Source of the DNA: Lysobacterales bacterium 15-68-25
Lineage (GTDB): Bacteria; Pseudomonadota; Gammaproteobacteria; Xanthomonadales; Rhodanobacteraceae
NCBI GenBank assembly: GCA_002279065.1
Contig: NCKB01000004.1
Span: 186,001-250,000, forward strand
DNA: 64,000 nucleotides
Direction: 5' to 3'
A program made the position numbers and the translations under genes. Positions 42,999 to 57,162 of the stretch are shown here, in pieces; positions within the stretch are counted from its first letter, which is position 1, and every line of letters starts with the position of its first letter. The notes beneath the pieces are model-generated. The model did no database searches and was not told the DNA's origin. It worked only from the letters and a program-made list of their open reading frames with translations.

Positions 42999-43024
42999 GC
43001 CCGCAGCAATGCGGGCCTTTTCGT
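42999..43024. terminator. Bidirectional terminator between tRNA-Thr and ispH
   Basis: Stem GCCCGCA-GCAA-TGCGGGC followed by CTTTTCGTTTT on the plus strand, and by TTTTCGTTT on the minus strand. It should end both the tRNA and the convergent murJ-ispH transcripts. Confidence 0.88.
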
Positions 43025-43048
43025 TTTCAGGTCCTGGGGGGGCTCGAC

Positions 43049-44005
43049 TCAGGCCGCAGCGGGGCCGTCGGCCAGGCGCAATTCCTTGGGCAAGGCGAAG
43101 GTGATGGTTTCCGGCTCGCCATCCAGCTCGCGCACGCTGCCGGCGCCCCAGGACTGCAGGCGGGCGATGACCTCCTTCACCAGCTTGTCCGGTGCGGAGG
43201 CACCGGCGGTCACCCCGATGCGGGTCACGCCGTCGAGCCACTCGCGGGCGATGTGTTCAGCGCCGTCGATCAGATGGGCTGGCACCCCCTGCTTCTCGGC
43301 CAGCTCGCGCAGGCGGTTCGAGTTGGAGCTGTTGACCGAGCCGACCACCAGCACCAGGTCGACCGCTTCGGCCAGCCGCCGCACGGCGTCCTGGCGATTC
43401 TGGGTGGCGTAGCAGATGTCGTCCTTGCGCGGCCCCTCGATGTCGGGAAAGGTTGCGCGCAGGGCCTCGATGATTGCCTTGGTGTCGTCCACCGACAGCG
43501 TGGTCTGGGTGACGTAGGACAGCTCGTGGGGGAACTTCGGCGCCAGCTCTGCCACCTGTTCCACCGATTCGACCAGCAGGATCTCGCCGGTGTTGGCCGG
43601 ATTCCACTGCCCCATCGTGCCCTCCACCTCCGGGTGTCCGGCATGGCCGATCAGGATCACGCTGCGGCCGATGCGGCCGAGTCTTGCCACCTCCATGTGC
43701 ACCTTGGTGACCAGCGGGCAGGTGGCATCGAACACCTTCAGCCCCCGCTGCTCGGCCTCGGTGCGCACGGCCTGCGACACGCCGTGGGCGCTGAAGATCA
43801 CCGTGGCGCCGTCGGGCACCTCGGCCAGTTCCTCGACGAACACCGCGCCGTCGGCGCGCAGCTTGTCCACCACGTAGCGGTTGTGCACCACCTCGTGCCG
43901 CACGTAGATCGGCGCGCCGTAGGATTCCAGAGCACGCTCGACGATGGCGATGGCGCGGTCGACGCCGGCGCAAAAGCCGCGGGGATTGGCGAGAAGGATG
44001 TCCAC
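43049..44005 (-). CDS. ispH: 4-hydroxy-3-methylbut-2-enyl diphosphate reductase
   Basis: A 318-residue iron-sulfur enzyme, the last step of the MEP isoprenoid pathway, reducing HMBPP to IPP and DMAPP. The three cluster cysteines are Cys12 (PRGFCAG), Cys96 (DATCPLV) and Cys198 ([10 protein letters not shown]). THE catalytic-region motif [10 protein letters not shown] is present. Last gene of the block ribF-ileS-lspA-ispH. The fkpB gene that often sits between lspA and ispH is absent. Confidence 0.97.
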   Translation of the reverse strand: MDILLANPRGFCAGVDRAIAIVERALESYGAPIYVRHEVVHNRYVVDKLRADGAVFVEELAEVPDGATVIFSAHGVSQAVRTEAEQRGLKVFDATCPLVTKVHMEVARLGRIGRSVILIGHAGHPEVEGTMGQWNPANTGEILLVESVEQVAELAPKFPHELSYVTQTTLSVDDTKAIIEALRATFPDIEGPRKDDICYATQNRQDAVRRLAEAVDLVLVVGSVNSSNSNRLRELAEKQGVPAHLIDGAEHIAREWLDGVTRIGVTAGASAPDKLVKEVIARLQSWGAGSVRELDGEPETITFALPKELRLADGPAAA

Positions 44006-44070
44006 GAAAGATCCGGTCGATCAGGTCAGGCGGCGATTATCGCACGCACCGTCCCCTGCCCGCCCCCGGA

Positions 44071-44565
44071 TCAGCCGGCTTTGCGCTTGTCGGCGAACAG
44101 GCCGAACGCGATCAGCAGCACGGCGCCCACGGTGATGCCGCAGTCGGCCACGTTGAACACCGGGTAGCTCCACTGGCGCCAGTAGACCTGGATGAAGTCG
44201 GTCACCGCCGCGGCGTGCAGGCGGTCGATCAGGTTGCCGACCGCGCCGCCGATGACCAGCGCCAGCGGCAAAGCGGTGCGCCAGTCCCGTCGTGACGTGC
44301 GGGCGAGCCAGACCGTCAGCATGGCGCTGATCACCACGGCGAGTCCGACGAAGAACCAGCGCTGCCAGCCTGCGCTGTCTGCCAGGAAGCTGAACGCAGC
44401 GCCGGTGTTGAACGCCAGTGTCCAGTTGAGCAGGCCCGGGATCACCGGGTGCGGCGTACCAGCGGGTGCCAGCGCGTGCAGGGCCCAGACCTTGGTCAGC
44501 TGGTCGACCAGGACAACGAGGCCGGAGAGCAGCAGCCAGGGAAGCGCGCGGGGATGGGAAGACAT
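44071..44565 (-). CDS. lspA: Lipoprotein signal peptidase II
   Basis: A 164-residue inner-membrane aspartyl protease with four helices. It has the catalytic pair Asp123 (AVTDFI) and Asp141 (FNVADCGI) and the conserved NTGAAFSF and GGAVGNLIDR motifs. It cleaves prolipoprotein signal peptides before the lipidated Cys, and would process the RND adaptor in this window. It lies 78 bases after ileS, with a GC-rich hairpin between. Confidence 0.97.
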   Translation of the reverse strand: MSSHPRALPWLLLSGLVVLVDQLTKVWALHALAPAGTPHPVIPGLLNWTLAFNTGAAFSFLADSAGWQRWFFVGLAVVISAMLTVWLARTSRRDWRTALPLALVIGGAVGNLIDRLHAAAVTDFIQVYWRQWSYPVFNVADCGITVGAVLLIAFGLFADKRKAG

Positions 44566-44612
44566 GAAGGACTCGCTGGTGGAGCCGGCCGGGCCGGCGT
44601 CGCATGACGGCT

Positions 44613-44636
44613 TCCCGCGCCCCGTGGGGCGCGGGA
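44613..44636. repeat. Perfect GC-rich hairpin between ileS and lspA
   Basis: TCCCGCGCCCC and GGGGCGCGGGA flank a GT, an 11-bp perfect inverted repeat (a 4-base loop is more realistic). It has no T-run. Being inside an operon, it is more likely an RNA-stability or processing element, or a partial attenuator, than a full terminator. Confidence 0.6.
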
Positions 44637-44643
44637 CCGGAAA

Positions 44644-47505
44644 TCAGAAGCTGCGGCGAACCTCGCCGGCACCGGCCACGTTCTCCACGCAGCGGCCGCA
44701 CAGCTCGGGATGGTCGGCATGACTGCCGACGTCGTCGCGACGGTGCCAGCAGCGGATGCACTTGGCGGCACCGCTGACCTCGGCGGAGACCCAGGCTTCG
44801 GCTCCATCGAGGTCCACCTGCGCCGCCGTCTCCGGCCGCGGCGTCAGCGGCGCCAACGTCAGCTCGGAGGTGATGAAGAAGAATCGCAGCTCGTCCGCCG
44901 CCGTGGCGTAGCGGGCATGCAGGGCATCGTCGGCGTGCACGGTGAGCTTCGCTTCCAGCGCCGCGCCGATCTGCTCGGCCTTGCGCATGCCTTCGAGCAC
45001 GCGCGAGGCGGTCTCTCGGATCGCCAGCAGGTCGGCCCACCAGCGCCGCTGCTCCGGCGAGCCCTGGGTGGCGGCCAGGCCGTCGTACCAGGTCTCGAAC
45101 AGCACGCTCTCGCCACGCTCGCCCGGCAGCGACTTCCAGATTTCCTCGGCGGTGAAGCTCAGCACCGGCGCCAGCCAGCGCACCATCGCCTCGGCGATGC
45201 GGTACATCGCGCTCTGCGCACTGCGCCGCCCCAGGCTCTCGGTGGGCATGGTGTAGAGGCGGTCCTTGGTGATGTCCAGGTACAGCGCACCCAGCTCGTT
45301 GGTGCAGAAGTTCTGCACGCGGGCGATCACCTCGGGGAAGTCGTAGCGCTCGTAGGCGGCCAGCACCGCCTGCTGCACGTCGTGCGCCTGCTGCACCGCC
45401 CACTGGTCGAGCAACAGGCTGTCCTCGACTGCGACCAGGTGCTTTGCCGGATCGAAACCATCAAGGTTGCCGAGCAGGAAGCGCGCGGTGTTGCGGATGC
45501 GGCGGTAGCTGTCCGAGACGCGCTTCAAGATCTCGTCGGAGACGGTCATCTCGTTGCGGTAGTCGGCCGAGGCCACCCACAGGCGCAGCACGTCGGCGCC
45601 CAGGGTATCCATCACCTTCTGCGGCGCGACCACGTTGCCCAGCGACTTGGACATCTTGCGGCCCTGCGCATCCACCGTGAAGCCGTGGGTGAGCACGTGG
45701 TGGTACGGCGCGCGACCGTGGATCGCCGCCGAGGTCAGCAGCGAGGACTGGAACCAGCCGCGATGCTGGTCCGAGCCTTCCAGGTACATCACGGTGTAGT
45801 CGCTGGCCTCGCCGGCCTGCAGTTCGGGGCGCTGGCCGATCACGCCGAAGTGGGTGACGCCGGAGTCGAACCACACGTCCAGCACATCGGTGACCTTCTC
45901 GTAATCCTTGGCCTGGTCGCCCAGCAGTTCGGCCGGATCGAGCGCGTACCAGGCGTCGATGCCGCCCCCTTCCATCCGTTTGGCCACCTGCTCCATCAGC
46001 GCGACCGAGTCCGGATGCGGCTCCTGCGTGGCCTTGTGCACGAACAGCGCGATCGGCACGCCCCAGGTGCGCTGGCGACTGATGCACCAGTCCGGACGCC
46101 CGGCGACCATGCCGGCGATGCGCTCCTCGCCCCACGCGGGCACCCAGCGCACCTGCTTGATCGAGTTCAGCGCCGTCTCGCGCAGGCCGGCCTGTTCCAT
46201 GCCGATGAACCACTGCGGTGTGGCGCGGTAGATCACCGGCGTCTTGTGGCGCCAGCAGTGCGGGTAGGCGTGTTCGATCGTGGCGTGGGCCAGCAGCACG
46301 CCGCGGGCGCGCAGGCCCTCGACGATCATCGGATTGGCCTTCCACAGGTGCACGCCGGCGAGCGCGGTGCCGTCCAGCGCCGGGGTGTCCTCGCGGTAGA
46401 CGCCGCGGCCGTCGACCAGGTTGATCGTGCCGATGCCGTACTGGCGCGACACGGTGAAGTCCTCCACGCCGTGGTCCGGCGCGGTGTGCACGGCGCCGGT
46501 ACCGTCCTCCGCCGAGACATGCTCGCCGAGGACCACCGGCACCTGCCGGGCATAGAACGGATGCTTGAGCTGCATGCTTTCCAGCGCCTGGCCCGCGGCA
46601 TGGCCAAGCACCACCGGCTGCTCGACGCCGTAGCGCTGCAGCGCGCGATCCACCAAGGCACTGGCGATCACCAGCAGCACTCGACGACCGTTGCGCGCGG
46701 GACCTTCGACCAGGGCGTACTCAAGCTCCGCACCCAGCGACACAGCCAGGCTGGACGGCAGCGTCCACGGGGTGGTGGTCCAGATCGGCACGGCAACGAT
46801 GGCGTCGCCCGCATCCACGCCGAACGCCTTCGCCAGCGCCTGCGGGTCGACCGCGTCGTAGGCCACGTCCACCGCCGGCGACTGCTTGTCGGCGTACTCG
46901 ATCTCCGCCTCGGCCAGCGCCGAGCCGCAGTCGAAACACCAGTAGACCGGTTTGGCGCCGCGCACCACGTGACCGTTGGCGACGATGCGCGAAAGCGCGC
47001 GCACCATGTCCGCCTCGTACTTGAAGTCCATCGTGCGGTACGGCTGCTGCCAGTCGCCGAGCACGCCCAGCCGCTTGAAGTCGCTGCGCTGCGTGTCGAC
47101 CTGGCTGGCGGCGTATTCGCGGCACTTCTGGCGGAACGCGGCGGCGTCGAGCTTGTCGCCCGGCTTGCCGTACTGCTTCTCCACCGCGATCTCGATCGGC
47201 AGGCCGTGGCAGTCCCAGCCCGGCACGTAGGGCGCGCGGTAGCCGGCCAGCAGCTTGGACTTGACCGTCATGTCCTTGAGGATCTTGTTCACCGCATGGC
47301 CGATATGGATCGCGCCGTTCGCGTAGGGCGGGCCGTCGTGCAGCACGAACACCTTGTCGCGACCGGCCGCCTTGGCCTGGATCTGCGCATAGCGGTCCAC
47401 CTGTTCCCACTCGGCCAGCCAGCCCGGCTCGCGCTTGGGCAGGTCGCCGCGCATCGGAAATTCCGTCTGCGGCAGGTTGATGGTGCTCTTGTAGTCGGTG
47501 CTCAT
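44644..47505 (-). CDS. ileS: Isoleucyl-tRNA synthetase
   Basis: A 953-residue class I synthetase charging tRNA-Ile. It has the HIGH signature (GAIHIGH, 64-70), KMSKS (about 615) and a C-terminal zinc finger (CIRCW and CGRC pairs) as in the bacterial E. coli-type enzyme. Start at 47505 ([12 protein letters not shown]) aligns with the usual N-terminus; a start 13 codons upstream is possible but unlikely. A -10-like TATTAT lies on the minus strand at 47621-47616 in the 177-base gap from ribF, so an internal promoter is plausible. Confidence 0.98.
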   Translation of the reverse strand: MSTDYKSTINLPQTEFPMRGDLPKREPGWLAEWEQVDRYAQIQAKAAGRDKVFVLHDGPPYANGAIHIGHAVNKILKDMTVKSKLLAGYRAPYVPGWDCHGLPIEIAVEKQYGKPGDKLDAAAFRQKCREYAASQVDTQRSDFKRLGVLGDWQQPYRTMDFKYEADMVRALSRIVANGHVVRGAKPVYWCFDCGSALAEAEIEYADKQSPAVDVAYDAVDPQALAKAFGVDAGDAIVAVPIWTTTPWTLPSSLAVSLGAELEYALVEGPARNGRRVLLVIASALVDRALQRYGVEQPVVLGHAAGQALESMQLKHPFYARQVPVVLGEHVSAEDGTGAVHTAPDHGVEDFTVSRQYGIGTINLVDGRGVYREDTPALDGTALAGVHLWKANPMIVEGLRARGVLLAHATIEHAYPHCWRHKTPVIYRATPQWFIGMEQAGLRETALNSIKQVRWVPAWGEERIAGMVAGRPDWCISRQRTWGVPIALFVHKATQEPHPDSVALMEQVAKRMEGGGIDAWYALDPAELLGDQAKDYEKVTDVLDVWFDSGVTHFGVIGQRPELQAGEASDYTVMYLEGSDQHRGWFQSSLLTSAAIHGRAPYHHVLTHGFTVDAQGRKMSKSLGNVVAPQKVMDTLGADVLRLWVASADYRNEMTVSDEILKRVSDSYRRIRNTARFLLGNLDGFDPAKHLVAVEDSLLLDQWAVQQAHDVQQAVLAAYERYDFPEVIARVQNFCTNELGALYLDITKDRLYTMPTESLGRRSAQSAMYRIAEAMVRWLAPVLSFTAEEIWKSLPGERGESVLFETWYDGLAATQGSPEQRRWWADLLAIRETASRVLEGMRKAEQIGAALEAKLTVHADDALHARYATAADELRFFFITSELTLAPLTPRPETAAQVDLDGAEAWVSAEVSGAAKCIRCWHRRDDVGSHADHPELCGRCVENVAGAGEVRRSF

Positions 47506-47682
47506 CGCTTCGAGTGCCTTCTTCGCTGTCTCGTCCCGGCCCAACGACCCGGACGCTGTTTCGCCGCCCGTCGCGCGCGGCGACAGGCGCTCGCGCTGCG
47601 GGCGGATGCCTTCAGATAATAATGATCGCCGCGACGGCGCGGTCGCGGGCGGGGTACGGCGAGTTGATCGTTTCGCTGAGCA

Positions 47683-48636
47683 TCATGCGCGAGCCAGTAC
47701 CGGATTCATGCCCAGGATGGCCCGGGCCGAGCGCGCATCATGATCCATCTGCGCCGTCAGCGCATCCAGTCCGTCGAATTTCTGCTCGTCGCGCAGCTTG
47801 GCGACGAACTCCACCGCCATGCGCCGGCCGTAGAGGTCGCCCTCGAAATCGAACAGGTGCACCTCCAGCAGCGGCTGGGTCACCTGGTTCACCGTGGGAC
47901 GCACGCCCAGACTGGCCACGCCGGGCCAGGCGCACTCGCTTTCGCCCAGCCCCACCCGTACCGCGAAGATGCCCTGTACCGGGCTGACCCGGCTGTGCAG
48001 GTGGATGTTGGCCGTCGGGTAACCGAGGGTCCGGCCCAGCTGGTTGCCGTACTCGACCTTGCCCTCGATGACGAACGGCCGCCCAAGCAATGGCGCGGCG
48101 GCGGCAAAATCGCCCGCGGCCAGCAATTCGCGCACCCGGGTCGCCGAGACCCGCTCGTCGTGCAGCAACACCGGCGGCATGGTGCGGGCGACAAAACCCA
48201 GCTCATTCCCCATGCGCTCCAGCAGCGCCATGTCGCCGGCACGCTTGTGTCCGAAACGGAAATCCCCGCCCACCCATACCTCACGGGCTGCGAGCCGCTG
48301 GACCAGCACCTGCTGCACGAAAGCCTCGGGCGTCATGGCCGCCAGCGCCGCATTGAAACGCAGCAACAGCGCATGGGACATGCCAGCGGCATCGAAACCG
48401 ACCAGCTTCTCGCGAACGCTGGACAGGCGCGGCACCGGCTGCGGCGAGAAATACGCCCGCGGCAGCGGCTCGAAGCTGACCACTGCCGACTCGCAGTCGA
48501 GCGCAGCGGCACGCTCCCGCACTTCGGCAAGCAGAGCCTGGTGGCCCCGATGAAGGCCATCGAATGCACCGATCGCCACGACGCTTCCGCGTGGCGCCAA
48601 GCAGGGTCCCGCGACGTCCCGTGAAAGCTTGATCAT
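47683..48636 (-). CDS. ribF: Bifunctional riboflavin kinase / FAD synthetase
   Basis: A 317-residue enzyme. The N-terminal FMN adenylyltransferase domain has the nucleotidyl motif GAFDGLHRGH, and the C-terminal kinase domain has GRTLGYPTANIHL. It converts riboflavin to FMN and FAD, which the SQR and LOV proteins of this window need. Start at 48636 (MIKLSRDV) fits the family; the frame is open further upstream into non-conserved sequence. No FMN riboswitch is visible upstream. It follows murJ by 34 bases. Confidence 0.96.
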   Translation of the reverse strand: MIKLSRDVAGPCLAPRGSVVAIGAFDGLHRGHQALLAEVRERAAALDCESAVVSFEPLPRAYFSPQPVPRLSSVREKLVGFDAAGMSHALLLRFNAALAAMTPEAFVQQVLVQRLAAREVWVGGDFRFGHKRAGDMALLERMGNELGFVARTMPPVLLHDERVSATRVRELLAAGDFAAAAPLLGRPFVIEGKVEYGNQLGRTLGYPTANIHLHSRVSPVQGIFAVRVGLGESECAWPGVASLGVRPTVNQVTQPLLEVHLFDFEGDLYGRRMAVEFVAKLRDEQKFDGLDALTAQMDHDARSARAILGMNPVLARA

Positions 48637-48670
48637 TGGCCCAGTATAGCCGCCGACCATCACCTGGACC

Positions 48671-50278
48671 TCAGGCAGCACGCAGATCGCGCAACCGGAA
48701 CCCCTGCGCGAACAGAGCGGCGACGTAGGTGCCGCCACCGGCAACGACCAGCACCATGAGGTGCCACAGCCGGTCGAACACCTTTGCATGGCTCCAATCC
48801 GGCCACAGCCAGCGCCCTGCCAGCAGCACCAACACCATCGCCGCACAGGCCGCCCCTAGCCGCAACCAGTGGCGCGACCAACCCGGCATGCGGCGGTACA
48901 CACCGTCCCGCTTGAGCCAGTGCCACAGCAGCGCGAAGTTCACGTAGCTGGAGAGCGAGCTGGCGATGGCCAGCCCTACGTGCAGGCCGCGCACCTGGGC
49001 GATGCCGGCGATCCAGCTTCCTGCCAGTTGGGCCGGGGTCGCCCACAGCTGGTAGAGCAACGCGATGAACAGGCCGTTGAACACCATGTTGGCCACCAGC
49101 GCCACCACGCCAGCCCGGACCGGAGTGCGCGTGTCCTGCCGCGAATAGAACGCAGGCAGCAGCACCTTTACCAGCGCATAGGCCGGCAGGCCGGCACTCA
49201 GGGCCAGCACCGACATCGCCGCCATCCGCGCATCGGTCGCGGTGAAGCGGCCGTTCTGGAAGAAGGTCGCCACCAGCGGCTCGGCCAGCAGCAGCAACGC
49301 CAGCATCGCCGGCAAGGCGATCAGCAGGGTGATCCGCAGGCCCCAGTCCAGCGCGCGCGAGAAACCCTCTCGATCGGTCCCGACGTGGTGGCGCGACAGC
49401 GACGGCAGGATCACCGTGCCCAGCGCCACGCCGAACACCCCCAACGGCAATTCGAGGAAGCGCGTGGCCTGCCACAGCCAAGTCTGCGAACCGGTCACCA
49501 GATAGGAGATCACCACCGTATCCAGCAGCAGGTTGAGCTGGGCGACCGACGAGCCGAACAGGGTCGGCACCATCAGCCGCATGATCCGGCGCACCATGGG
49601 GTGGTTCCAGCCCCAGCGCGGCCGTTGCAGCAGCCCCAGCCCCCGCACCGCCGGCAGCAGGAACAGCCACTGCAGCACGCCGGCCGCCAGCACCGCCCAT
49701 CCCATCGCCATGATCGGCACCTGCAGCCGCGGCGCCAGCCACAACGCGCCGGCGATCATGCACAGGTTGAGGATCACCGGCGCCAGCGCCGGCAGCGCGA
49801 AGCGGTGGAAGCTGTTCAGCACGCCACCCGCCAGGGCGTTGAGCGATACAAAAAAGATGAAGGGAAACGTCAGCCGCACCAGGTCGGTGGTCAGGTCGAA
49901 CTTGTGCGGATGGTCGAGCGCTCCGGGCGCGAACATCGACGCCACCTGCGGCGCGAACACGATACCCAGCCCGGTCACCACCAGCAGCACGCCACCCAGC
50001 GTGCCCGATACGCGGGCGAGCAGCTCCCTGAGCTGCTCGCGCGTCCCGGTCTCCTTCACCTCCGTGAAGACCGGCACGAAGGCGGTGGAGAACGAACCCT
50101 CCGCGAACAGGCGCCGCATGAAGTTCGGAATGCGGAACGCGATCACGAAGGCGTCGGTCGCCGCGCTGGCGCCGAACACGTGGCTCATCGAGATGTCGCG
50201 GACCAGGCCGAGGACGCGCGAGACCATCGTCATGCTGCTGAACGACAGCAGCCCGCGCAGCATGCTGGGAGACTTCAT
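48671..50278 (-). CDS. murJ: Lipid II flippase MurJ
   Basis: A 535-residue polytopic protein of about 14 helices in the MOP superfamily. The N-terminus LLSFSSMTMVSRVLGLVRDI and IAFRIPNFMRRLFAEGSFSTAFVPV are MurJ hallmarks, with the cavity arginines. It flips lipid II across the inner membrane for peptidoglycan synthesis. It is divergent from rpsT; its 5' region contains GC-rich hairpins (for example 50312-50331). Confidence 0.97.
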   Translation of the reverse strand: MKSPSMLRGLLSFSSMTMVSRVLGLVRDISMSHVFGASAATDAFVIAFRIPNFMRRLFAEGSFSTAFVPVFTEVKETGTREQLRELLARVSGTLGGVLLVVTGLGIVFAPQVASMFAPGALDHPHKFDLTTDLVRLTFPFIFFVSLNALAGGVLNSFHRFALPALAPVILNLCMIAGALWLAPRLQVPIMAMGWAVLAAGVLQWLFLLPAVRGLGLLQRPRWGWNHPMVRRIMRLMVPTLFGSSVAQLNLLLDTVVISYLVTGSQTWLWQATRFLELPLGVFGVALGTVILPSLSRHHVGTDREGFSRALDWGLRITLLIALPAMLALLLLAEPLVATFFQNGRFTATDARMAAMSVLALSAGLPAYALVKVLLPAFYSRQDTRTPVRAGVVALVANMVFNGLFIALLYQLWATPAQLAGSWIAGIAQVRGLHVGLAIASSLSSYVNFALLWHWLKRDGVYRRMPGWSRHWLRLGAACAAMVLVLLAGRWLWPDWSHAKVFDRLWHLMVLVVAGGGTYVAALFAQGFRLRDLRAA

Positions 50279-50311
50279 GCGGGTGGCGCCACCTCTGCGG
50301 ACGGATACGGG

Positions 50312-50331
50312 GCGCGCCGGGGCCGGCGCGC
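50312..50331. repeat. GC hairpin in the murJ leader region
   Basis: GCGCGCCGG and CCGGCGCGC around GG, a perfect inverted repeat 34 bases before the murJ start, followed by a second small dyad (AGCGCCC-GG-GGGCGCT, near 50349-50364). The 254-base murJ/rpsT gap holds these plus the rpsT promoter and no gene. Confidence 0.45.
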
Positions 50332-50462
50332 AAAGCGCGTAGTGTGACAGCGCCCGGGGGCGCTATGACAGGCCCGTCTGTGGCACAATCCGGGCACGCA
50401 GCGAGCACCAACGACGTGCTGCCACCCTGGCGCCTCCAGCGCCTCTCCTCCGCGCCAAGTGC

Positions 50463-50491
50463 TTGACGCCATAGCGCATTGCACGCATAAT
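50463..50491 (+). promoter_or_regulatory. Sigma-70-type promoter of rpsT
   Basis: TTGACG (50463-50468), 17-bp spacer, CATAAT (50486-50491). Transcription should start near 50498, leaving a leader of about 35 bases before the TTG start of rpsT. Confidence 0.85.
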
Positions 50492-50532
50492 TGCGCGTCT
50501 TTTTCCAACCCAAGCGATTCCGGAGTTTTACC

Positions 50533-50796
50533 TTGGCCAACATCAAGTCCGCGAAGAAGCGCGCGCGCCAGTCCGAGCAGCGCCGCCTGCGCAACGTCAG
50601 CGCCCGTTCCATGGTGCGCACCGCCCTCAAGAAGGTCGTCAAGGCCATCGAGGCCAAGGACAAGGCGGCTGCCGTCGAGGCCTTTGCCGCGGCCCAGCCG
50701 GTCATGGACCGCTACGCCGCGCGCGGCCTGATCCACAAGAACAAGGCTGCTCGCCACAAGAGCCGCCTCAACGCGAAGATCCGCGAGCTGGCCTGA
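50533..50796 (+). CDS. rpsT: 30S ribosomal protein S20
   Basis: An 87-residue basic protein ([17 protein letters not shown] at the N-terminus), the same length as E. coli S20. It binds 16S rRNA in the 30S subunit. The start codon is TTG at 50533, supported by CGGAG at the right distance and by the family N-terminus. No ATG is available before the conserved sequence. E. coli rpsT also uses UUG, where the weak start contributes to autogenous control, so the same regulation is likely here. It is followed by a clear terminator. Confidence 0.97.
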   Translation: MANIKSAKKRARQSEQRRLRNVSARSMVRTALKKVVKAIEAKDKAAAVEAFAAAQPVMDRYAARGLIHKNKAARHKSRLNAKIRELA

Positions 50797-50825
50797 CGGT
50801 CAGCCTGCTTTTTCGGGTTGGTGAG

Positions 50826-50849
50826 AAAGCCGGCGCAAGCCGGCTTTTT
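50826..50849 (+). terminator. Intrinsic terminator of rpsT
   Basis: Stem AAAGCCGGC-GCAA-GCCGGCTTT followed by TTCTTT, 30 bases after the rpsT stop. Confidence 0.92.
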
Positions 50850-50907
50850 CTTTGGACGGCATCCGCTTCGGGAATCCGGAAGCCGCCACGCACCGCCTGA
50901 ATGCAAA

Positions 50908-50933
50908 AGGCCGGGACGTTGCCGCCCCGGCCT
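50908..50933 (-). terminator. Intrinsic terminator of obgE
   Basis: Stem AGGCCGGG / CCCGGCCT with a ten-base loop. On the minus strand it is followed by TTTTGCATT. It lies 43 bases after the obgE stop and tail to tail with the rpsT terminator. Confidence 0.72.
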
Positions 50934-50976
50934 CTTCCTCAGCGGCCGGCATGACCGGCCCCGGCCGTCGACGCGA

Positions 50977-52465
<1,489 letters not shown>

Positions 52466-52484
52466 GACTCAATGCTCCAGTTGC

Positions 52485-52799
52485 TCAGGCGTTGATGCCC
52501 GTGATTTCCACTTCGGTGAAGTGCTGACGATGACCCTGCTGCTTCTTGTGGTGCTTGCGGCGGCGGAACTTGATGATCCGCACCTTGTCGGCACGACCAT
52601 GCTTGCGCACGGTGGCCGAGACGGTGGCGCCGGCCACGGTCGGCGCGCCGACGGTGATCGACTCGCCCGCACCGACCAGCAGGACCTGGTCGAAATTCAC
52701 GGTGGCGCCTTCTTCGGCGTTCAGCAGCTCGACGCGCAGGACGTCGCCCTGCTGCACCCGATACTGCTTGCCACCGGTCTTGATGACTGCGTAACTCAT
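52485..52799 (-). CDS. rplU: 50S ribosomal protein L21
   Basis: A 104-residue protein ([19 protein letters not shown]) with the L21 barrel and the [16 protein letters not shown] basic hairpin that binds 23S rRNA. Start at 52799 is the family start; the frame is open upstream. A strong promoter lies at 52866-52895. Confidence 0.98.
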   Translation of the reverse strand: MSYAVIKTGGKQYRVQQGDVLRVELLNAEEGATVNFDQVLLVGAGESITVGAPTVAGATVSATVRKHGRADKVRIIKFRRRKHHKKQQGHRQHFTEVEITGINA

Positions 52800-52865
52800 G
52801 GGAATGTCCCTTCTGTCGTTATTCTCTTGGGTTCCAGCACACCCACCGGGCGCGTTGGACTGCCA

Positions 52866-52895
52866 AGTATAGCGACCCGTCGATCTTCTGGTCAA
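52866..52895 (-). promoter_or_regulatory. Sigma-70-type promoter of rplU-rpmA
   Basis: On the minus strand TTGACC (52895-52890), 18-bp spacer, TATACT (52871-52866). The -35 lies in a palindrome GGTCAA-TCC-TTGACC (52890-52904). Transcription should start near 52859, giving a leader of about 60 bases. Confidence 0.85.
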
Positions 52896-52925
52896 TCCTT
52901 GACCACCTCGTGCCGGACACCCCGG

Positions 52926-53459
52926 TCAGCGACTGGTGGCCGCCGGCGCCGGCACCCCCAGCGCCGGCGGCGACGATGGGGCTGCGCAACGGCCCTGCGC
53001 CGTCAGAGTGCCGTTTTTCTGAAGCTCGGTCATCATCGCCTGGGCCCTCTGCTCGCCCCACTGCTGCCCCATCTGCATGACCTCGGCCATGATCGAAGGC
53101 TGCTCGACCAGCAGCTTTTTCCCGAGCGGCGAGCGGTAAAACCTGAGCAGGCCCTGGACGTCCTGCTCGGTGAAGTGCCGCTGATAGATCGGCACCAGTT
53201 TCTCGGTCAGCTCCTGGGTGGCCTGACCGTCGAGGAAGCCGTTCCAGTAGCTGGCAGGCACGCATGGGAGCTGCTTGCCCATCATCGCCGCCATCTGGGC
53301 ATTCATCTGCTGGAACATCCGGTCGGTACCGAACAAACCCATCAGCTCGTGCACCTGCTTGGCGCTGGCCTGCGCGGCCAGTGCCGGCCCGGTCCCGAGA
53401 GCCAGCAGCATGCCCGCCACCGGACCGATCGAGCGGCGGAAATTCGTCCAGTTCGGCAT
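52926..53459 (-). CDS. DUF2059-family exported protein
   Basis: A 177-residue protein with a signal peptide (residues 1-29, ending ALAAQ). The core, with [21 protein letters not shown], matches DUF2059, a periplasmic domain of unknown function in which this motif recurs. The C-terminus is Pro/Ala-rich with one Cys. Start at 53459 gives the signal peptide. It is divergent from uvrA and upstream of rplU on the same strand, but the strong rplU promoter separates them. Confidence 0.82.
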   Translation of the reverse strand: MPNWTNFRRSIGPVAGMLLALGTGPALAAQASAKQVHELMGLFGTDRMFQQMNAQMAAMMGKQLPCVPASYWNGFLDGQATQELTEKLVPIYQRHFTEQDVQGLLRFYRSPLGKKLLVEQPSIMAEVMQMGQQWGEQRAQAMMTELQKNGTLTAQGRCAAPSSPPALGVPAPAATSR

Positions 53460-53607
53460 GCGGGGGCTCTCCAGGCAGTCATCAAGACCCCCATTTAGCC
53501 ACAGCAGCAGGACCCCGCGCAGGGCTCGCCGCGTCGCGGGCAGCCACGACAAGCGGGTGGCTGCCGAGCATTGGTATATTGGTCGTTCCCCCCCATCTCC
53601 CGACGCG

Positions 53608-56543
<2,936 letters not shown>

Positions 56544-56547
<4 letters not shown>

Positions 56548-57056
56548 CCACCGAAGAGGGCGCGACCAAGCGCACCCGCAAGACCCGCAGCACGAAAACT
56601 GCAGCCGCTCCGGAGACCACCACCACGGTGCAGGAACGCCCCGCGGCGCCGCTGTTCGTGGCCGAACTGGACGCCCGCTGGCGCGACCTGGATGCGTTCA
56701 ACCACGTCAACAACGCCACCTACCTGACCTACCTCGAGGAAGCCCGGCTGCAGTGGCTGCGCCATGTGCCCGGCCCCTGGTTCGACGAGCATTCGATGCC
56801 GGTGCTGGCGGCCAGCCAGCTCAACTACCGGCTGCCGATCGCCTGGCCGGCGCGGCTGGCGGTGGCGCTGTCCTGCGAGCGGCTGGGCAACAGCTCGATC
56901 ACCCTCGCCCACCGCATCGTCGAGGCCGCCGAACCGGAGCGGCTCTACTGCGACGGCCACGTCGTGCTGGTTTGGATGGACCCGCACACCGGCAAGCCAG
57001 TGCCGCTGCCGCAGGCCATCCGCGACTCGGTGGAGGCCGCATCGGGCGCGGCTTGA
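56544..57056 (+). CDS. Hotdog-fold acyl-CoA thioesterase (4HBT family)
   Basis: A 170-residue protein. Residues 35-165 form a hotdog domain with the catalytic-type motif [21 protein letters not shown], as in 4-hydroxybenzoyl-CoA/YbgC-like thioesterases; the acyl substrate is unknown. The first 34 residues are low-complexity, rich in Thr, Lys and Arg. GTG 56544 overlaps the uvrA stop (GTGA), suggesting coupling. A GTG nearer the domain (near 56627) is an alternative start that would remove the tail. Confidence 0.85.
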
Positions 57057-57162
57057 ACGTACGAGGTGGCGGAACGGGGTTGCGCTCCGCTCGCCCCGGC
57101 TTGCCTGCGCTTCACCTGCGCTGGCTAAGATGGCGGGCGGTTCCACGAAAGGAGTTCGAACG

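Noticed and set aside
42820-43009. Open frame opposite tRNA-Thr coding for a protein with RITNAPLYQLSYSG
   Set aside because: This peptide is the known spurious antisense reading of tRNA genes, not a real protein.
42911-43048. tRNA-Thr as an integration site
   Set aside because: No integrase, no duplicated tRNA 3' end and no foreign gene block next to it.
48637-48700. FMN riboswitch before ribF
   Set aside because: Only 34 bases separate murJ and ribF, too short for an RFN element, and none of its conserved boxes is visible.
52890-52904. Palindrome GGTCAA-TCC-TTGACC as a fourth FNR box
   Set aside because: The half-sites are in the inverted order (TCAA before TTGA), and the sequence is better explained as the -35 of the rplU promoter.
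53460-53607. LexA/SOS box upstream of uvrA
   Set aside because: Neither CTGT-N8-ACAG nor a Xanthomonas-like TTAG-N6-TACTA palindrome is present; only a TATATT -10 is seen.
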